DNA from: Dorea sp. AF36-15AT | Lineage (GTDB): Bacteria; Bacillota; Clostridia; Lachnospirales; Lachnospiraceae | Length of the DNA: 64,000 bases | Direction: 5' to 3' | NCBI RefSeq assembly: GCF_003477705.1 | Contig: NZ_QUDV01000001.1 | Location: 434,001-498,000, forward strand | Made by a program: the position numbers and the translations under genes | Shown: piece by piece, positions 25,543 to 39,295 of the stretch | Layout: each line of letters opens with the position of its first letter | Numbering within the stretch: position 1 is the first letter of the stretch | Notes under the pieces: generated by a model | What the model saw: only the letters and a program-made list of their open reading frames with translations | Told to the model about the DNA's origin: nothing | Databases searched by the model: none

Positions 25543-26464
25543 ATGGCTGGAAGAAAAGAGATGGATCTGACAACAGGCAGACCGTTTGGTTCATTGCTCA
25601 GATTTGCGGTCCCTGTAATACTTGGCAATTTGTTTCAGCTTTTTTATACACTGGCGGATTCTGTGATCGTAGGGAAGACACTAGGAGCAGATTCTCTTGC
25701 GGCGGTAGGGTCAACCAGCATTATTATTTATTTTGTGCTCTGTTTTATCAATGGATTTACTGGTGGCTTTGGTATCTGTCTGGGACAGCGTTGCGGTGCG
25801 AGAGACGAGCGTGGAATGCGAAAGAGCATTGCAGTTTCAATGATTCTCGGTGTTATATTTGCGGTAGTGTTGACTACATTGTGCTGTGTGCTTTCCCATC
25901 AGATCATTCGCTGGATGAAGATTCCGGCGGATATTGCAGTGGAGGCATATGCATATATGTTTGTCGTGCTTCTCGGTACAGGTGCGACCGTATTTTACAA
26001 TATGATCTTCTAATTATGTGGCACAGAACTTTGGTGCAGGCAAGAGGGAACGGATTTGTCAGGGTGTTCGTGCCAGCCTGATCCAGACAGAGACGTTCAA
26101 TGTGTTGATGTGTGCGGGCATTATATTACTGAAGCATCCGATTGTAGAACTTTTCATGTCCAATCCGACAAAGGAGATCTATCATTATTCGGATGCATAT
26201 CTGACGATCGTGGCACCGTTTTATGTGATACTGGGACTGCTTGCTGTGTATCGTACTACTATTCAGAGTATGCAGAATGGCTGGGCACCATTTGCAGCGT
26301 GTATGATCGAGCTGGTAATGAGGATATCAGCAACAGTTGGACTTGTTGGAATGCTTGGCTATACATCAGTATGCATTGCAAGTCCTATGGCGTGGTTTGG
26401 AGCATGTGCATTACTGATTCCATGCTATTACCGGATGATGAAAGTGTGGAAAAAAGATAAATAG
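25543..26464 (+). pseudogene. MATE-family efflux pump, disrupted by an internal deletion
   Basis: Multidrug/sodium antiporters of this family are about 450 residues. Here the first 157 residues (MDLTTGRPFGSLLRFAVPVI to TGATVFYNMIF) end in TAA at 26013. The C-terminal third resumes at about 26014 with VAQNFGAGKRERICQGV and runs to 26464. The segment that normally joins them, roughly 100 residues including helices 5 to 7, is missing, and the parts are in different frames. The start at 25543 has AAGGAGG. An active pump is not possible. Confidence 0.85.
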
Positions 26465-26522
26465 AATATGCTAAATTGAGAAAAACAGTCCATTATACTG
26501 CGAAAATGATAGTCGTTTTCAC

Positions 26523-26576
26523 TTGAAAAAATCAAAATGATGCGATACACTATATGAGAAGTTAGAGAAAACTAAC
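26523..26576 (+). promoter_or_regulatory. enolase promoter with GTTAG-N6-CTAAC operator
   Basis: TTGAAA (26523-26528) and TACACT (26546-26551), spacer 17. GTTAGAGAAAACTAAC (26561-26576) begins about three bases past the expected start site, the same relation as at 15592. Confidence 0.7.
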
Positions 26577-26584
26577 TCGCGTGA

Positions 26585-27988
<1,404 letters not shown>

Positions 27989-28048
27989 ATGCAACATACA
28001 TTACATGAATCAGTCCTTAAGTATCTTTTAACTTCATAAACAAGATGA

Positions 28049-28090
28049 GAATCCGCCGTGTGCAGACGCACTTAGGCGGATTCCGTCTTT
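28049..28090 (+). terminator. enolase terminator
   Basis: GAATCCGCC (28049-28057) and GGCGGATTC (28075-28083) form a perfect 9-bp stem, followed by CGTCTTTT. The gap to 28210 has a possible TTGCAC-N17-TACAGT promoter for the next gene. Confidence 0.85.
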
Positions 28091-28210
28091 TGCGCGATAA
28101 TCCACTATGTAGAAATTGTACTTGCACGAATTTCTGATGGTTCATACAGTTGTATCAGAATCCAACATCTGGTAAGATAAATAGCAGTAATGATGAGAGG
28201 AGGAAGTACA

Positions 28211-29338
28211 ATGTTTGAAGGAAAGAAGCTTGGATTCGGACTGATGCGTCTGCCGCTTACAGATGCAAATGACAAGGGAAGCATTGATATAGAAGCGTTA
28301 AAAGAGATGGTGGATACATTTATGGAGCAGGGCTTTACCTATTTTGACACGGCGTGGATGTATTGTGCATTTAAGAGTGAAAATGCGGTAAAAGAAGCAT
28401 TGACAGACCGCTATCCGAGAGATAGATATACGCTGACCACAAAGCTGCATGCATCTTATCTGAAGACGAAAGAAGATAGGGATCGTATTTTCGAAGAACA
28501 GAGACAGAAGACGGGTGTGGATTATTTTGATTATTATCTGATTCATGCAATTGATCAGGAATTATATTCGATCTACAACGAGATGGACTGCTTTAACTGG
28601 CTGATTGAAAAGAAGAAGCAGGGATTTGTAAAACATATTGGATTTTCATACCACGACAGTGCAGAATTTCTGGATCAGGTGCTGACAGAACATCCGGAGA
28701 TGGAATTTGTTCAGCTTCAGATGAATTATCTGGATTGGGAAAGTGCAGAAGTGCAGTCGCGTAAATGTTATGAAGTGGCGTCAAAACATGGCAAACCGGT
28801 CATTGTTATGGAACCTGTAAAAGGAGGAACCCTTGCTGATGTACCTGCGGAGGTACGTGAGAGTTTTACTGCATATCATCCTGATCTTTCTGTGCCATCA
28901 TGGGCAATCCGGTTTGTGGCAAGTCTGGATAATGTAGCGATGGTACTGAGCGGCATGAGCAATATGGAGCAGCTTATGGATAACATATCCTATATGAAAG
29001 AATTTGTGCCAATGAATGCCGAAGAAACCGAACTGGTACATAAGGCTGCTGAAATGATCAAAGACAGTATAGCGATTCCGTGTACAGGATGTTCTTATTG
29101 TACAGAAGGCTGTCCGATGCAGATTGCAATTCCAGATCTGTTTCGTGTCTATAACAAGAGTAAACGTGGCGAAATTACTGACGTTGAAGCTAACGAGGAG
29201 TATCGGCAACTGACAGAGTCTGGAGGAAAAGCCAGGGAATGTCTGGCGTGTGGACAATGCCAGGTGGCCTGTCCGCAACATCTTGAGATCATTAATTATC
29301 TCAAGGATGTGGCAAAATGTATGGAAAAGCAGGATTAG
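28211..29338 (+). CDS. aldo/keto reductase with C-terminal 4Fe-4S clusters
   Basis: A 375-residue oxidoreductase. Residues 1-270 are an aldo/keto reductase barrel with GFGLMRLPL, the catalytic Asp/Tyr/Lys region (YFDTAWMY, TTKLH) and FIGFSYH-like KHIGFSYHDS. Residues 290-375 hold two ferredoxin-like clusters, CTGCSYCTEGCP and CLACGQCQVACP. Such proteins couple NAD(P)H-dependent reduction to iron-sulfur electron transfer in anaerobes; the substrate is unknown. The ATG at 28211 has GAGGAGG upstream; an earlier frame start 21 bases before lacks spacing. The ABC-F gene follows after three bases. Confidence 0.9.
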   Translation: MFEGKKLGFGLMRLPLTDANDKGSIDIEALKEMVDTFMEQGFTYFDTAWMYCAFKSENAVKEALTDRYPRDRYTLTTKLHASYLKTKEDRDRIFEEQRQKTGVDYFDYYLIHAIDQELYSIYNEMDCFNWLIEKKKQGFVKHIGFSYHDSAEFLDQVLTEHPEMEFVQLQMNYLDWESAEVQSRKCYEVASKHGKPVIVMEPVKGGTLADVPAEVRESFTAYHPDLSVPSWAIRFVASLDNVAMVLSGMSNMEQLMDNISYMKEFVPMNAEETELVHKAAEMIKDSIAIPCTGCSYCTEGCPMQIAIPDLFRVYNKSKRGEITDVEANEEYRQLTESGGKARECLACGQCQVACPQHLEIINYLKDVAKCMEKQD

Positions 29339-29341
29339 AAC

Positions 29342-31144
29342 ATGAACATAGTTAATATCGAGAACATTAGTAAAATATACGGAGAGAAGGTTATCTTTGA
29401 CGAGACTTCTTTTGGTATCCAGCAGGGAGATAAGATCGGTATCGTTGGAATCAACGGAACCGGTAAGACTACACTCCTTCGGATGGTCAGCGGAGAGGAA
29501 GTTCCTGACAGCGGACAGATCGTCAGACAGAACGGATTAAAGATTGCGTTTGTAGTGCAGAATCCGCCGTATGATCCAGAGGAGACGGTTGATGCCTATG
29601 CATTATCGGGAAATTCGGATACGGACTGGAAGGTACAGAGTTATCTGAACCAGCTTGGGATTGCGGATGGCACACAGAAGATGAAAGAGCTGTCCGGAGG
29701 ACAGAGAAGACGCGCAGCTATGGCGAAAGTACTTGCAGGAGACTTTGATCTGCTGCTTCTGGATGAGCCGACGAACCATCTGGACGAGGAAATGATCAGC
29801 TGGCTGGAAGATTATCTGCGAAGCTTTCGTGGAACGATCCTGATGGTTACTCATGACCGGTATTTTCTGGATCGCGTGACGAATCGTATTCTGGAGATCA
29901 GTCATGGGAAACTCTATGGTTATCAGACTGCATATTCGGGATTCCTGGAACTGAAAGCGGAACGGGAAGAGATGGAGCTTGCATCCGAGCGCAAGAGGCA
30001 GAGCATCCTGCGCATTGAACTGGAGTGGGCGAAGCGCGGATGCCGTGCGAGAACCACCAAGCAGAAAGCGCGTCTGGAACGTCTGGAAGGTCTGAAAAAT
30101 GGATCTGCTCCGGTATCAGACCAGACGGTGGAACTGGATAGCATTGAGACTCGCATGGGCAAGAAGACGATCGAACTGCATCATATTGCCAAGGCATTTG
30201 GCGATCGGGTGATTCTGAGAGATTTTGACTATATCTTTTTGAAGAACCAGAATGTTGGTATTGTGGGTCCGAATGGCTGCGGTAAGTCTACCCTGCTTCG
30301 GATGATCGCAGGAGAAACAGAACCGGATCAGGGAAGCGTCGAAGTGGGCGAGACCATCCGCATTGGTTATTTTGCGCAGGAAGAACAGGAGATGGACGAC
30401 CGTCAGAGAGTCATCGATTACGTAAAGGACATTGCGGAATATATCAACACCAGAGAGGGACGCATCAGTGCATCTGCCATGCTGGAGCGGTTCCTATTTA
30501 CCCCGGATATGCAGTATGCGCCGATCGGCAAGCTGTCCGGCGGTGAGAAGCGGAGACTGTATCTGCTTGGCGTGCTCTGCCAGGAGGCAAATGTGCTGAT
30601 CCTTGATGAGCCGGGCAATAATCTTGATATACCGACATTGACAATTCTCGAAGATTTTCTTAATTCTTTTGTAGGAATTGTGATCACCGTATCCCATGAC
30701 CGATATTTTCTGGATAATGTGGCAGACCGCATTTTCGCATTTGACGGACATGGCGGACTTACCCAGTATGAGGGCGGTTATACCGATTATCTCGAAGCAT
30801 CCGGCGGCGGACATATGGCGAATGCCGTGACCGCACCGCAGATCAGTAAAGCAGATCCGGCACAGAAAGAAGATGCGAAGAAGAGCTGGAAGCAGAACCG
30901 TCCGCAGAAGCTCAAATTCAGTTACAAAGAGCAGAAAGAATTCGAGACGATCGATGAAGATATTGCGAAGCTGGAAGCGAAGACCGAGCAGTTGGATGAA
31001 GAGATGGCGCGCAATGCAACTAATTCTGTAAAACTGTCGGAGCTGATTGCGGAGAAGGAAAAAACGGAAGCAGAGCTGGAGGAAAAGATGGATCGCTGGG
31101 TATATCTGAATGACCTGAAAGAGCGCATTCAGAACGGAGAATAA
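29342..31144 (+). CDS. ABC-F family ATPase
   Basis: A 600-residue protein with two fused ATPase domains and no membrane segments, so a translation factor or ribosome-protection type, not a transporter. The first domain has GINGTGKTTL, LSGGQRRRAAMAKVL and LLLLDEPTNHLD; the second has GPNGCGKSTL, LSGGEKRRLYLLGVL and LILDEPGNNLD. The second D-loop motif is EPGNNLD instead of the more common EPTNNLD. The C-terminal 70 residues are a lysine/glutamate-rich coiled coil as in Uup. Antibiotic resistance cannot be inferred from sequence alone. Possibly co-transcribed with the reductase three bases upstream. Confidence 0.9.
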   Translation: MNIVNIENISKIYGEKVIFDETSFGIQQGDKIGIVGINGTGKTTLLRMVSGEEVPDSGQIVRQNGLKIAFVVQNPPYDPEETVDAYALSGNSDTDWKVQSYLNQLGIADGTQKMKELSGGQRRRAAMAKVLAGDFDLLLLDEPTNHLDEEMISWLEDYLRSFRGTILMVTHDRYFLDRVTNRILEISHGKLYGYQTAYSGFLELKAEREEMELASERKRQSILRIELEWAKRGCRARTTKQKARLERLEGLKNGSAPVSDQTVELDSIETRMGKKTIELHHIAKAFGDRVILRDFDYIFLKNQNVGIVGPNGCGKSTLLRMIAGETEPDQGSVEVGETIRIGYFAQEEQEMDDRQRVIDYVKDIAEYINTREGRISASAMLERFLFTPDMQYAPIGKLSGGEKRRLYLLGVLCQEANVLILDEPGNNLDIPTLTILEDFLNSFVGIVITVSHDRYFLDNVADRIFAFDGHGGLTQYEGGYTDYLEASGGGHMANAVTAPQISKADPAQKEDAKKSWKQNRPQKLKFSYKEQKEFETIDEDIAKLEAKTEQLDEEMARNATNSVKLSELIAEKEKTEAELEEKMDRWVYLNDLKERIQNGE

Positions 31145-31183
31145 AATAGATCAATAATTAATTCAAAAAGATGATTAGGATAC

Positions 31184-31236
31184 TTGACAAACAGTAGGTA
31201 TATTGCTATTATAAAAAAACAGAACGCACTCTGTTT
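31184..31236 (+). promoter_or_regulatory. ilvNC promoter with inverted repeat at the start site
   Basis: TTGACA (31184-31189) and TATAAA (31208-31213), spacer 18. AAAAACAGA (31213-31221) and TCTGTTTTT (31228-31236) are perfect 9-bp arms spanning the expected start site. As the repeat begins at or before +1 it is more likely an operator than an attenuator. Confidence 0.65.
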
Positions 31237-31263
31237 TTAAAAAGTAAGATCAGGAGGTGCACA

Positions 31264-31761
31264 ATGAAAAGAGTATTATCATTATTAGTAGATGATAATC
31301 CTGGAGTTCTGAGCAGAATATCAGGATTATTCAGCAGAAGATGTTATAACGTAGACAGTATCACAGCAGGTGTGACTGCCGATCCAAGATTTACAAGAAT
31401 TACAATTGTAACGAGCGGAGATGAGCTGATTCTGTCACAGATTGAGAAGCAGGTCAGAAAGTTGGAAGACGTTGTTGAGATTAAGGTGCTTGCTCCGGAA
31501 GAGTCCGTATTTCGTGAACTGATCATGGTGAAGATTCGTGCCAATGCAGCACAGAGATCAGAAGTCAGCGCGATCGCAGATATTTTCCGTGCCAAGGTTG
31601 TAGACGCAGGCAAGGAGTCGCTGATCATCGAACTTACAGGCAATCAGTCCAAGCTTGGCGCATTCTTAAATCTTCTGGACGGCTATGAGATACTGGAACT
31701 TGCAAGAACCGGTATTACAGGGCTTTCAAGAGGAAGCGATAATGTAACGATTATCGAATAG
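31264..31761 (+). CDS. ilvN: acetolactate synthase small (regulatory) subunit
   Basis: Regulatory subunit of acetohydroxyacid synthase, which makes acetolactate and acetohydroxybutyrate for valine, leucine and isoleucine. The 165 residues have the ACT domain (SLLVDDNPGVLSRISGLFSR) that binds valine and a C-terminal ferredoxin-like half. The catalytic subunit ilvB is not next to it, so it must lie elsewhere. AGGAGG precedes the start. ilvC follows 95 bases downstream in the same direction. Confidence 0.95.
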   Translation: MKRVLSLLVDDNPGVLSRISGLFSRRCYNVDSITAGVTADPRFTRITIVTSGDELILSQIEKQVRKLEDVVEIKVLAPEESVFRELIMVKIRANAAQRSEVSAIADIFRAKVVDAGKESLIIELTGNQSKLGAFLNLLDGYEILELARTGITGLSRGSDNVTIIE

Positions 31762-31820
31762 TTATACCAGCAGAGATAACGATGGTCTCTAAATGCGGTG
31801 TGAAGAGCATCAGCATTTGA

Positions 31821-32876
<1,056 letters not shown>

Positions 32877-32903
32877 TCTAAATATTGAATAACAGAGATT
32901 ACC

Positions 32904-32933
32904 GAGACCGTTGCGTATGCAGCGGTCTCTTTG
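32904..32933 (+). terminator. terminator after ilvC
   Basis: GAGACCG (32904-32910) and CGGTCTC (32923-32929) with inner TGC/GCA pairing, followed by TTT. Good hairpin with a short T-run. Confidence 0.8.
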
Positions 32934-32942
32934 CTATACTGA

Positions 32943-36041
<3,099 letters not shown>

Positions 36042-36054
36042 TGGAGGACGACTG

Positions 36055-36768
36055 ATGCGGGATACTATTCTGATCGTAGAAGATGATGAAATGATCTGTC
36101 AGGGAATTGTGGATGCACTGCAGCTACGTAACTGGAAAACGGATGTGGCAGCGACCTGTGAAGAGGCAGAGAAGAAGATAAAAGAGTATACGTATATGTT
36201 GTATATTCTGGATATGAAGCTGCCGGATGGCAACGGGATTTCTCTTTGCCGGAAAATCAGAACCGCTACGGAGAATCCGGTTTTGTTTCTATCAGCGTAT
36301 GACAATGAAAGCTATATTGTCGAAGGACTTGAAGCAGGCGGTGATGACTATGTGGTGAAGCCGTTTCGGACATTGGAGCTGCTTGCACGCATCAAATCCC
36401 TGCTGAAGCATTCGAATCAAACTCAGCAGATGAGACCAGAAGGTATCCGGAGCGGACATATTTTTCTGGATTTGAACAGCCACACCGTGTATGTGAATGA
36501 CCGCGCGGCAGACCTGACGCTGACGGAATACCGCATTTTATATAGTTTGATAAATAATGCTCCTGGTCTGGTCACACGGGGGAAACTTTTGGATCTGATT
36601 TGGGAGAACAATGATCATGACGTGGATGATAATGCATTGTCAGTGTATATGAACCGGATTCGCAGCAAGTTGACAGTCGATTCAGAGCCTGTGCCGATAG
36701 AGACCAGACGAGGACTTGGATATCGGTGGACAGACAGAACCGAGGTTGTGTATGGATCATTTTTCTAA
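36055..36768 (+). CDS. OmpR-family response regulator
   Basis: A 237-residue regulator. The receiver domain has acidic D10/D11, phospho-acceptor D53 (YILDMKLPDG) and K105-type VKPF; the C-terminal winged helix ends with TRRGLGYRW. It lies 13 bases after lacZ and overlaps the kinase gene by 17 bases. A triple 11-bp repeat typical of OmpR-family binding precedes the ABC transporter gene after the kinase, so it probably activates that gene. The set resembles BceRS-type peptide-sensing systems. Confidence 0.92.
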   Translation: MRDTILIVEDDEMICQGIVDALQLRNWKTDVAATCEEAEKKIKEYTYMLYILDMKLPDGNGISLCRKIRTATENPVLFLSAYDNESYIVEGLEAGGDDYVVKPFRTLELLARIKSLLKHSNQTQQMRPEGIRSGHIFLDLNSHTVYVNDRAADLTLTEYRILYSLINNAPGLVTRGKLLDLIWENNDHDVDDNALSVYMNRIRSKLTVDSEPVPIETRRGLGYRWTDRTEVVYGSFF

Positions 36769-37906
36769 AAAAGACATGTTAAAAATCACAGGAAAATGGC
36801 TCGTTATCTTTGGAACGATAATGATTATTTTCTGTGCATATCAGTATCGTCTGGGAAGTATGTATACTTCCCGGATGATATCGCTTGTTGGCAGCCTGGA
36901 ACATCAGACAGATGTTGAGACTGCCATTTTTGGTGAATTTCAGGAGGAAGATTATCAGAGCGGATTGCAGAGCATACGGGATGCAGGACTTGAAAAGACA
37001 GGTGAGGATAACCTTTACCAGACGATTATATCTTATGGTAGAAATTGGTATGTTGTGATGACAGTAATGCTCTGTCTGACAGGAATGGCATATGATTGTT
37101 ACCGGTGCAGGAAAAATGCTGTGAGAGCCGAAAAATATGCAGAACAGATACGGGAAGAAGAGCGGACCAGATTGCAGGAAGAAAAAGATTACGTGATAAA
37201 AGAACGTGAGAAGATGGGAGCCTATATGGAGAATATTGCTCATCAGTTGAAAACTCCGACGGCAGGAATGATGCTTGGACTAGAGTATCTGCAGGATATG
37301 GAAGCAGATGAGCAGAGACAGAGAAGACTGGGGCAATGCATTAACCAGCTGGAGCGTATGTCAGACATGACGGCATCACTGCTCCGGCTTGCGCAAATTG
37401 ATTCCGGAAAGATATGGATGAAAAAGAAGAAAGAGAATCTGTCGGAACTTCTTAATGAGTCAGTAGATGCAGTAGAGCCACTGAGGGCGGCGAAAAGTAT
37501 CGATTTTCAACAGGAAATCCCTGAAGAAACTATGTTATCATGTGATGCATTCTGGATCAGGGAGGCATTTAAAAACTTATTGAAAAATGCCACAGAGCAT
37601 ACACCGGAAAACGGGCAGATACGTATGACGCTGGACGTTTCAAACGGGCAATATGATATCCGTATCTATAACAGCGGAGCAGAGATAACGATGGATCAGC
37701 GTGAAGAGATATTTGACCGTTTTTATCAGACCGATGGAGATAAAAAAGACAGTTTTGGCATTGGACTCCATCTGTCGCGTGAAATCTTTCGTATGCATCA
37801 GGGAACCGTACGCGTATTAGAATCGGATGAGACAGGAACGACATTTCAGATTCTGCTGCCTATATTTACAGCGAAAGACGCCGGCAGCAATCTTACAGAA
37901 TTGTAA
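36752..37906 (+). CDS. sensor histidine kinase
   Basis: A 384-residue membrane kinase with two transmembrane helices (about 14-34 and 97-116) around a small external loop of some 60 residues. HisKA is centred on the phospho-acceptor H164 (NIAHQLKTP), followed by the HATPase domain with NLLKNATEHTP and DSFGIGLHLSREI. The start at 36752 (MDHFSKKD) sits inside the end of the response regulator gene. A frame from 36716 is rejected as it would overlap 53 bases. Its ligand is unknown. Confidence 0.9.
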   Translation: MDHFSKKDMLKITGKWLVIFGTIMIIFCAYQYRLGSMYTSRMISLVGSLEHQTDVETAIFGEFQEEDYQSGLQSIRDAGLEKTGEDNLYQTIISYGRNWYVVMTVMLCLTGMAYDCYRCRKNAVRAEKYAEQIREEERTRLQEEKDYVIKEREKMGAYMENIAHQLKTPTAGMMLGLEYLQDMEADEQRQRRLGQCINQLERMSDMTASLLRLAQIDSGKIWMKKKKENLSELLNESVDAVEPLRAAKSIDFQQEIPEETMLSCDAFWIREAFKNLLKNATEHTPENGQIRMTLDVSNGQYDIRIYNSGAEITMDQREEIFDRFYQTDGDKKDSFGIGLHLSREIFRMHQGTVRVLESDETGTTFQILLPIFTAKDAGSNLTEL

Positions 37907-37945
37907 GATAAGATTAAGAGAACAGTAAGATACGTGCTTTATAAT
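37903..37945 (+). promoter_or_regulatory. activator-type promoter with three 11-bp direct repeats
   Basis: GTAAGATAAGA, TTAAGAGAACA and GTAAGATACGT follow one another without gaps (37903-37935), one per helical turn. They end five bases before TATAAT (37940-37945). There is no -35 consensus. This layout is typical of genes activated by a phosphorylated OmpR-type regulator, here the gene at 36055. Confidence 0.7.
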
Positions 37946-37981
37946 CTGAGTCAGAAGGACAGATCAGGGAGGTGTGGATAT

Positions 37982-38491
37982 ATGGATACAATAATTCGAA
38001 TGGAACATGTAAGCAAGAGTTATCAGCTTGGACTAAAGAGCATTCAGGCATTGAAAGATCTTGATTTTACTGCGGAGCGTGGAGAGTTTGTGGCAATCAT
38101 GGGACGAAGCGGATCGGGTAAATCCACCTTTCTGAAAATTGCAGGAACACTGGAAGATGCAGATGAAGGAAAAGTGTGGATCGGAGAGAAGGAGATCCAG
38201 ACACTTTCCATGCAGGAGCGGTGTAAGATGCGCCAGGGTTCTATCGGCTTTGTATTTCAGAAATATCAGCTTCTTCCGGAATATACGATCTGGGATAATG
38301 TCTGCATGCCACTGTATATCGCACATCAAAATCCGGACAGGGATTATATTCAGCAGATTCTGGAGCGGGCAGGACTGTGGGAGAGACGCATGGATTATCC
38401 GGAAGAACTGTCTGGCGGTGAACAGCAGCGAGTGGCAATTGCAAGAGCAATGGCAGCGAAACCGGAGATCATCCTCGCTGATGTAAACTGA
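37982..38491 (+). pseudogene. ABC transporter ATP-binding gene, cut at Walker B by the ICE
   Basis: A BceA/MacB-like ATPase with Walker A GRSGSGKST, signature LSGGEQQRV and then PEIILAD. Normally EPTGNLD follows, but here the frame reads VN and stops at 38489-38491. The 169 residues lack the catalytic glutamate and the D- and H-loops, so the product cannot hydrolyse ATP normally. The break coincides with the change to mobile-element sequence. The 3' half and the partner permease should lie beyond the right end of the element. The start has GGGAGG. Confidence 0.88.
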
Positions 38492-38550
38492 ACCCCATGT
38501 GCTTACTGTACATAGAGTGTACACAGTAGGATTATATGACAATATAGGTA
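38484..38550. other. left junction of the ICE (attL candidate)
   Basis: The shared boundary is likely within GCTGATG at 38478-38484. Just inside lies ACTGTACA-TAGAG-TGTACACAGT (38503-38526), an imperfect inverted repeat suitable as a recombinase arm. The exact crossover cannot be fixed without the right end. Confidence 0.5.
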
Positions 38551-38741
38551 CATGATACACAAGTAATGAGAAAAAATGTGTATGGAGTAGGAAGAAAGTA
38601 TTAATATCTGGTATGAGGAAAGACATCCTTGTAGCAGGTTTTTTATTGTCAATAATAGATAGATTTATAAGAGATATTTTGTTGGTATGTGTGAATAGCT
38701 TTTATAGATGGGAAAGGTATACTGATGTGGGAGGTAATTGG

Positions 38742-38852
38742 ATGACGTATCACTATAATGGAAAAGCCTATGAAACGATAAAAGAATTGGCGGAGGAATA
38801 CGGGGTGGATCGTCAGAAAAATTATTCTTTTCGATGCCGAGCTAGTTGTTAG
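38742..38852 (+). pseudogene. short helix-turn-helix-like ORF, probably frameshifted
   Basis: A 36-residue frame with GGGAGG nine bases before ATG. YNGKAYETIKELAEEYGVDR looks like a small DNA-binding module. The chain then becomes FRCRASC and stops. An alternative frame from the same point continues KIILFDAELVVRK to 38899, so a one-base indel may have split a longer gene. The upstream 38492-38741 holds only the ICE end sequences. Confidence 0.4.
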
Positions 38853-39295
38853 AAAATGCAATGCGCATAAGTCTGAGAAGGCTTGTTATTAGTTTTACAA
38901 TCAGATTGCTTGGTGTATAATTGTAATTAATGAGATTGAATCTGAGGAGAAAATATAATGAAAATTAATTTGCCATAAAATTCCCATTTAAGACCAAATT
39001 TATTTATAGAAAAGATTTTTCGTTTAAAGCTAATTTGTGGAACTTATATTCGTATGGAAGATTTAAGATTAATTCAATAGTAAGATAAAATGCCCTGCAA
39101 ATATGATATACTTTATGTAATAGTTGTATTGCACATATATTAATAGTGCAGACAAACGTAATTTTTTGTGATGAGAGTGGTGTTTGATTTTATCAGAATA
39201 GTAAAATTATTAGTCAAGATGTGGGTGTTGTAAAGGTATATATAATAGAAAAGATATGATATTTGAAAGCGTATGTGAAGAATGGAGCGGAAATA
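38853..39295. other. AT-rich gap with promoter-like motifs
   Basis: The gap contains a TATAAT at 38917-38922, a TGCAC-N10-GTGCA inverted repeat near 39132-39151 and TATATAAT at about 39238-39245 before the next gene. Apart from the short broken ORF listed separately, no gene is seen. Base composition is clearly more AT-rich than the chromosome to the left. Confidence 0.5.
38958..39088 (+). pseudogene. small ORF with a -1 frameshift
   Basis: ATG at 38958 follows GAGGAG and reads MKINLP before TAA. One base back, the -1 frame is open to 39088 and encodes IKFPFKTKFIYRK, then FSFKANLWNLYSYGRFKINS, a basic aromatic peptide. Together they would give about 43 residues. It is either a decayed small gene or a programmed frameshift at TTGCCATAAAA. 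Confidence 0.3.
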
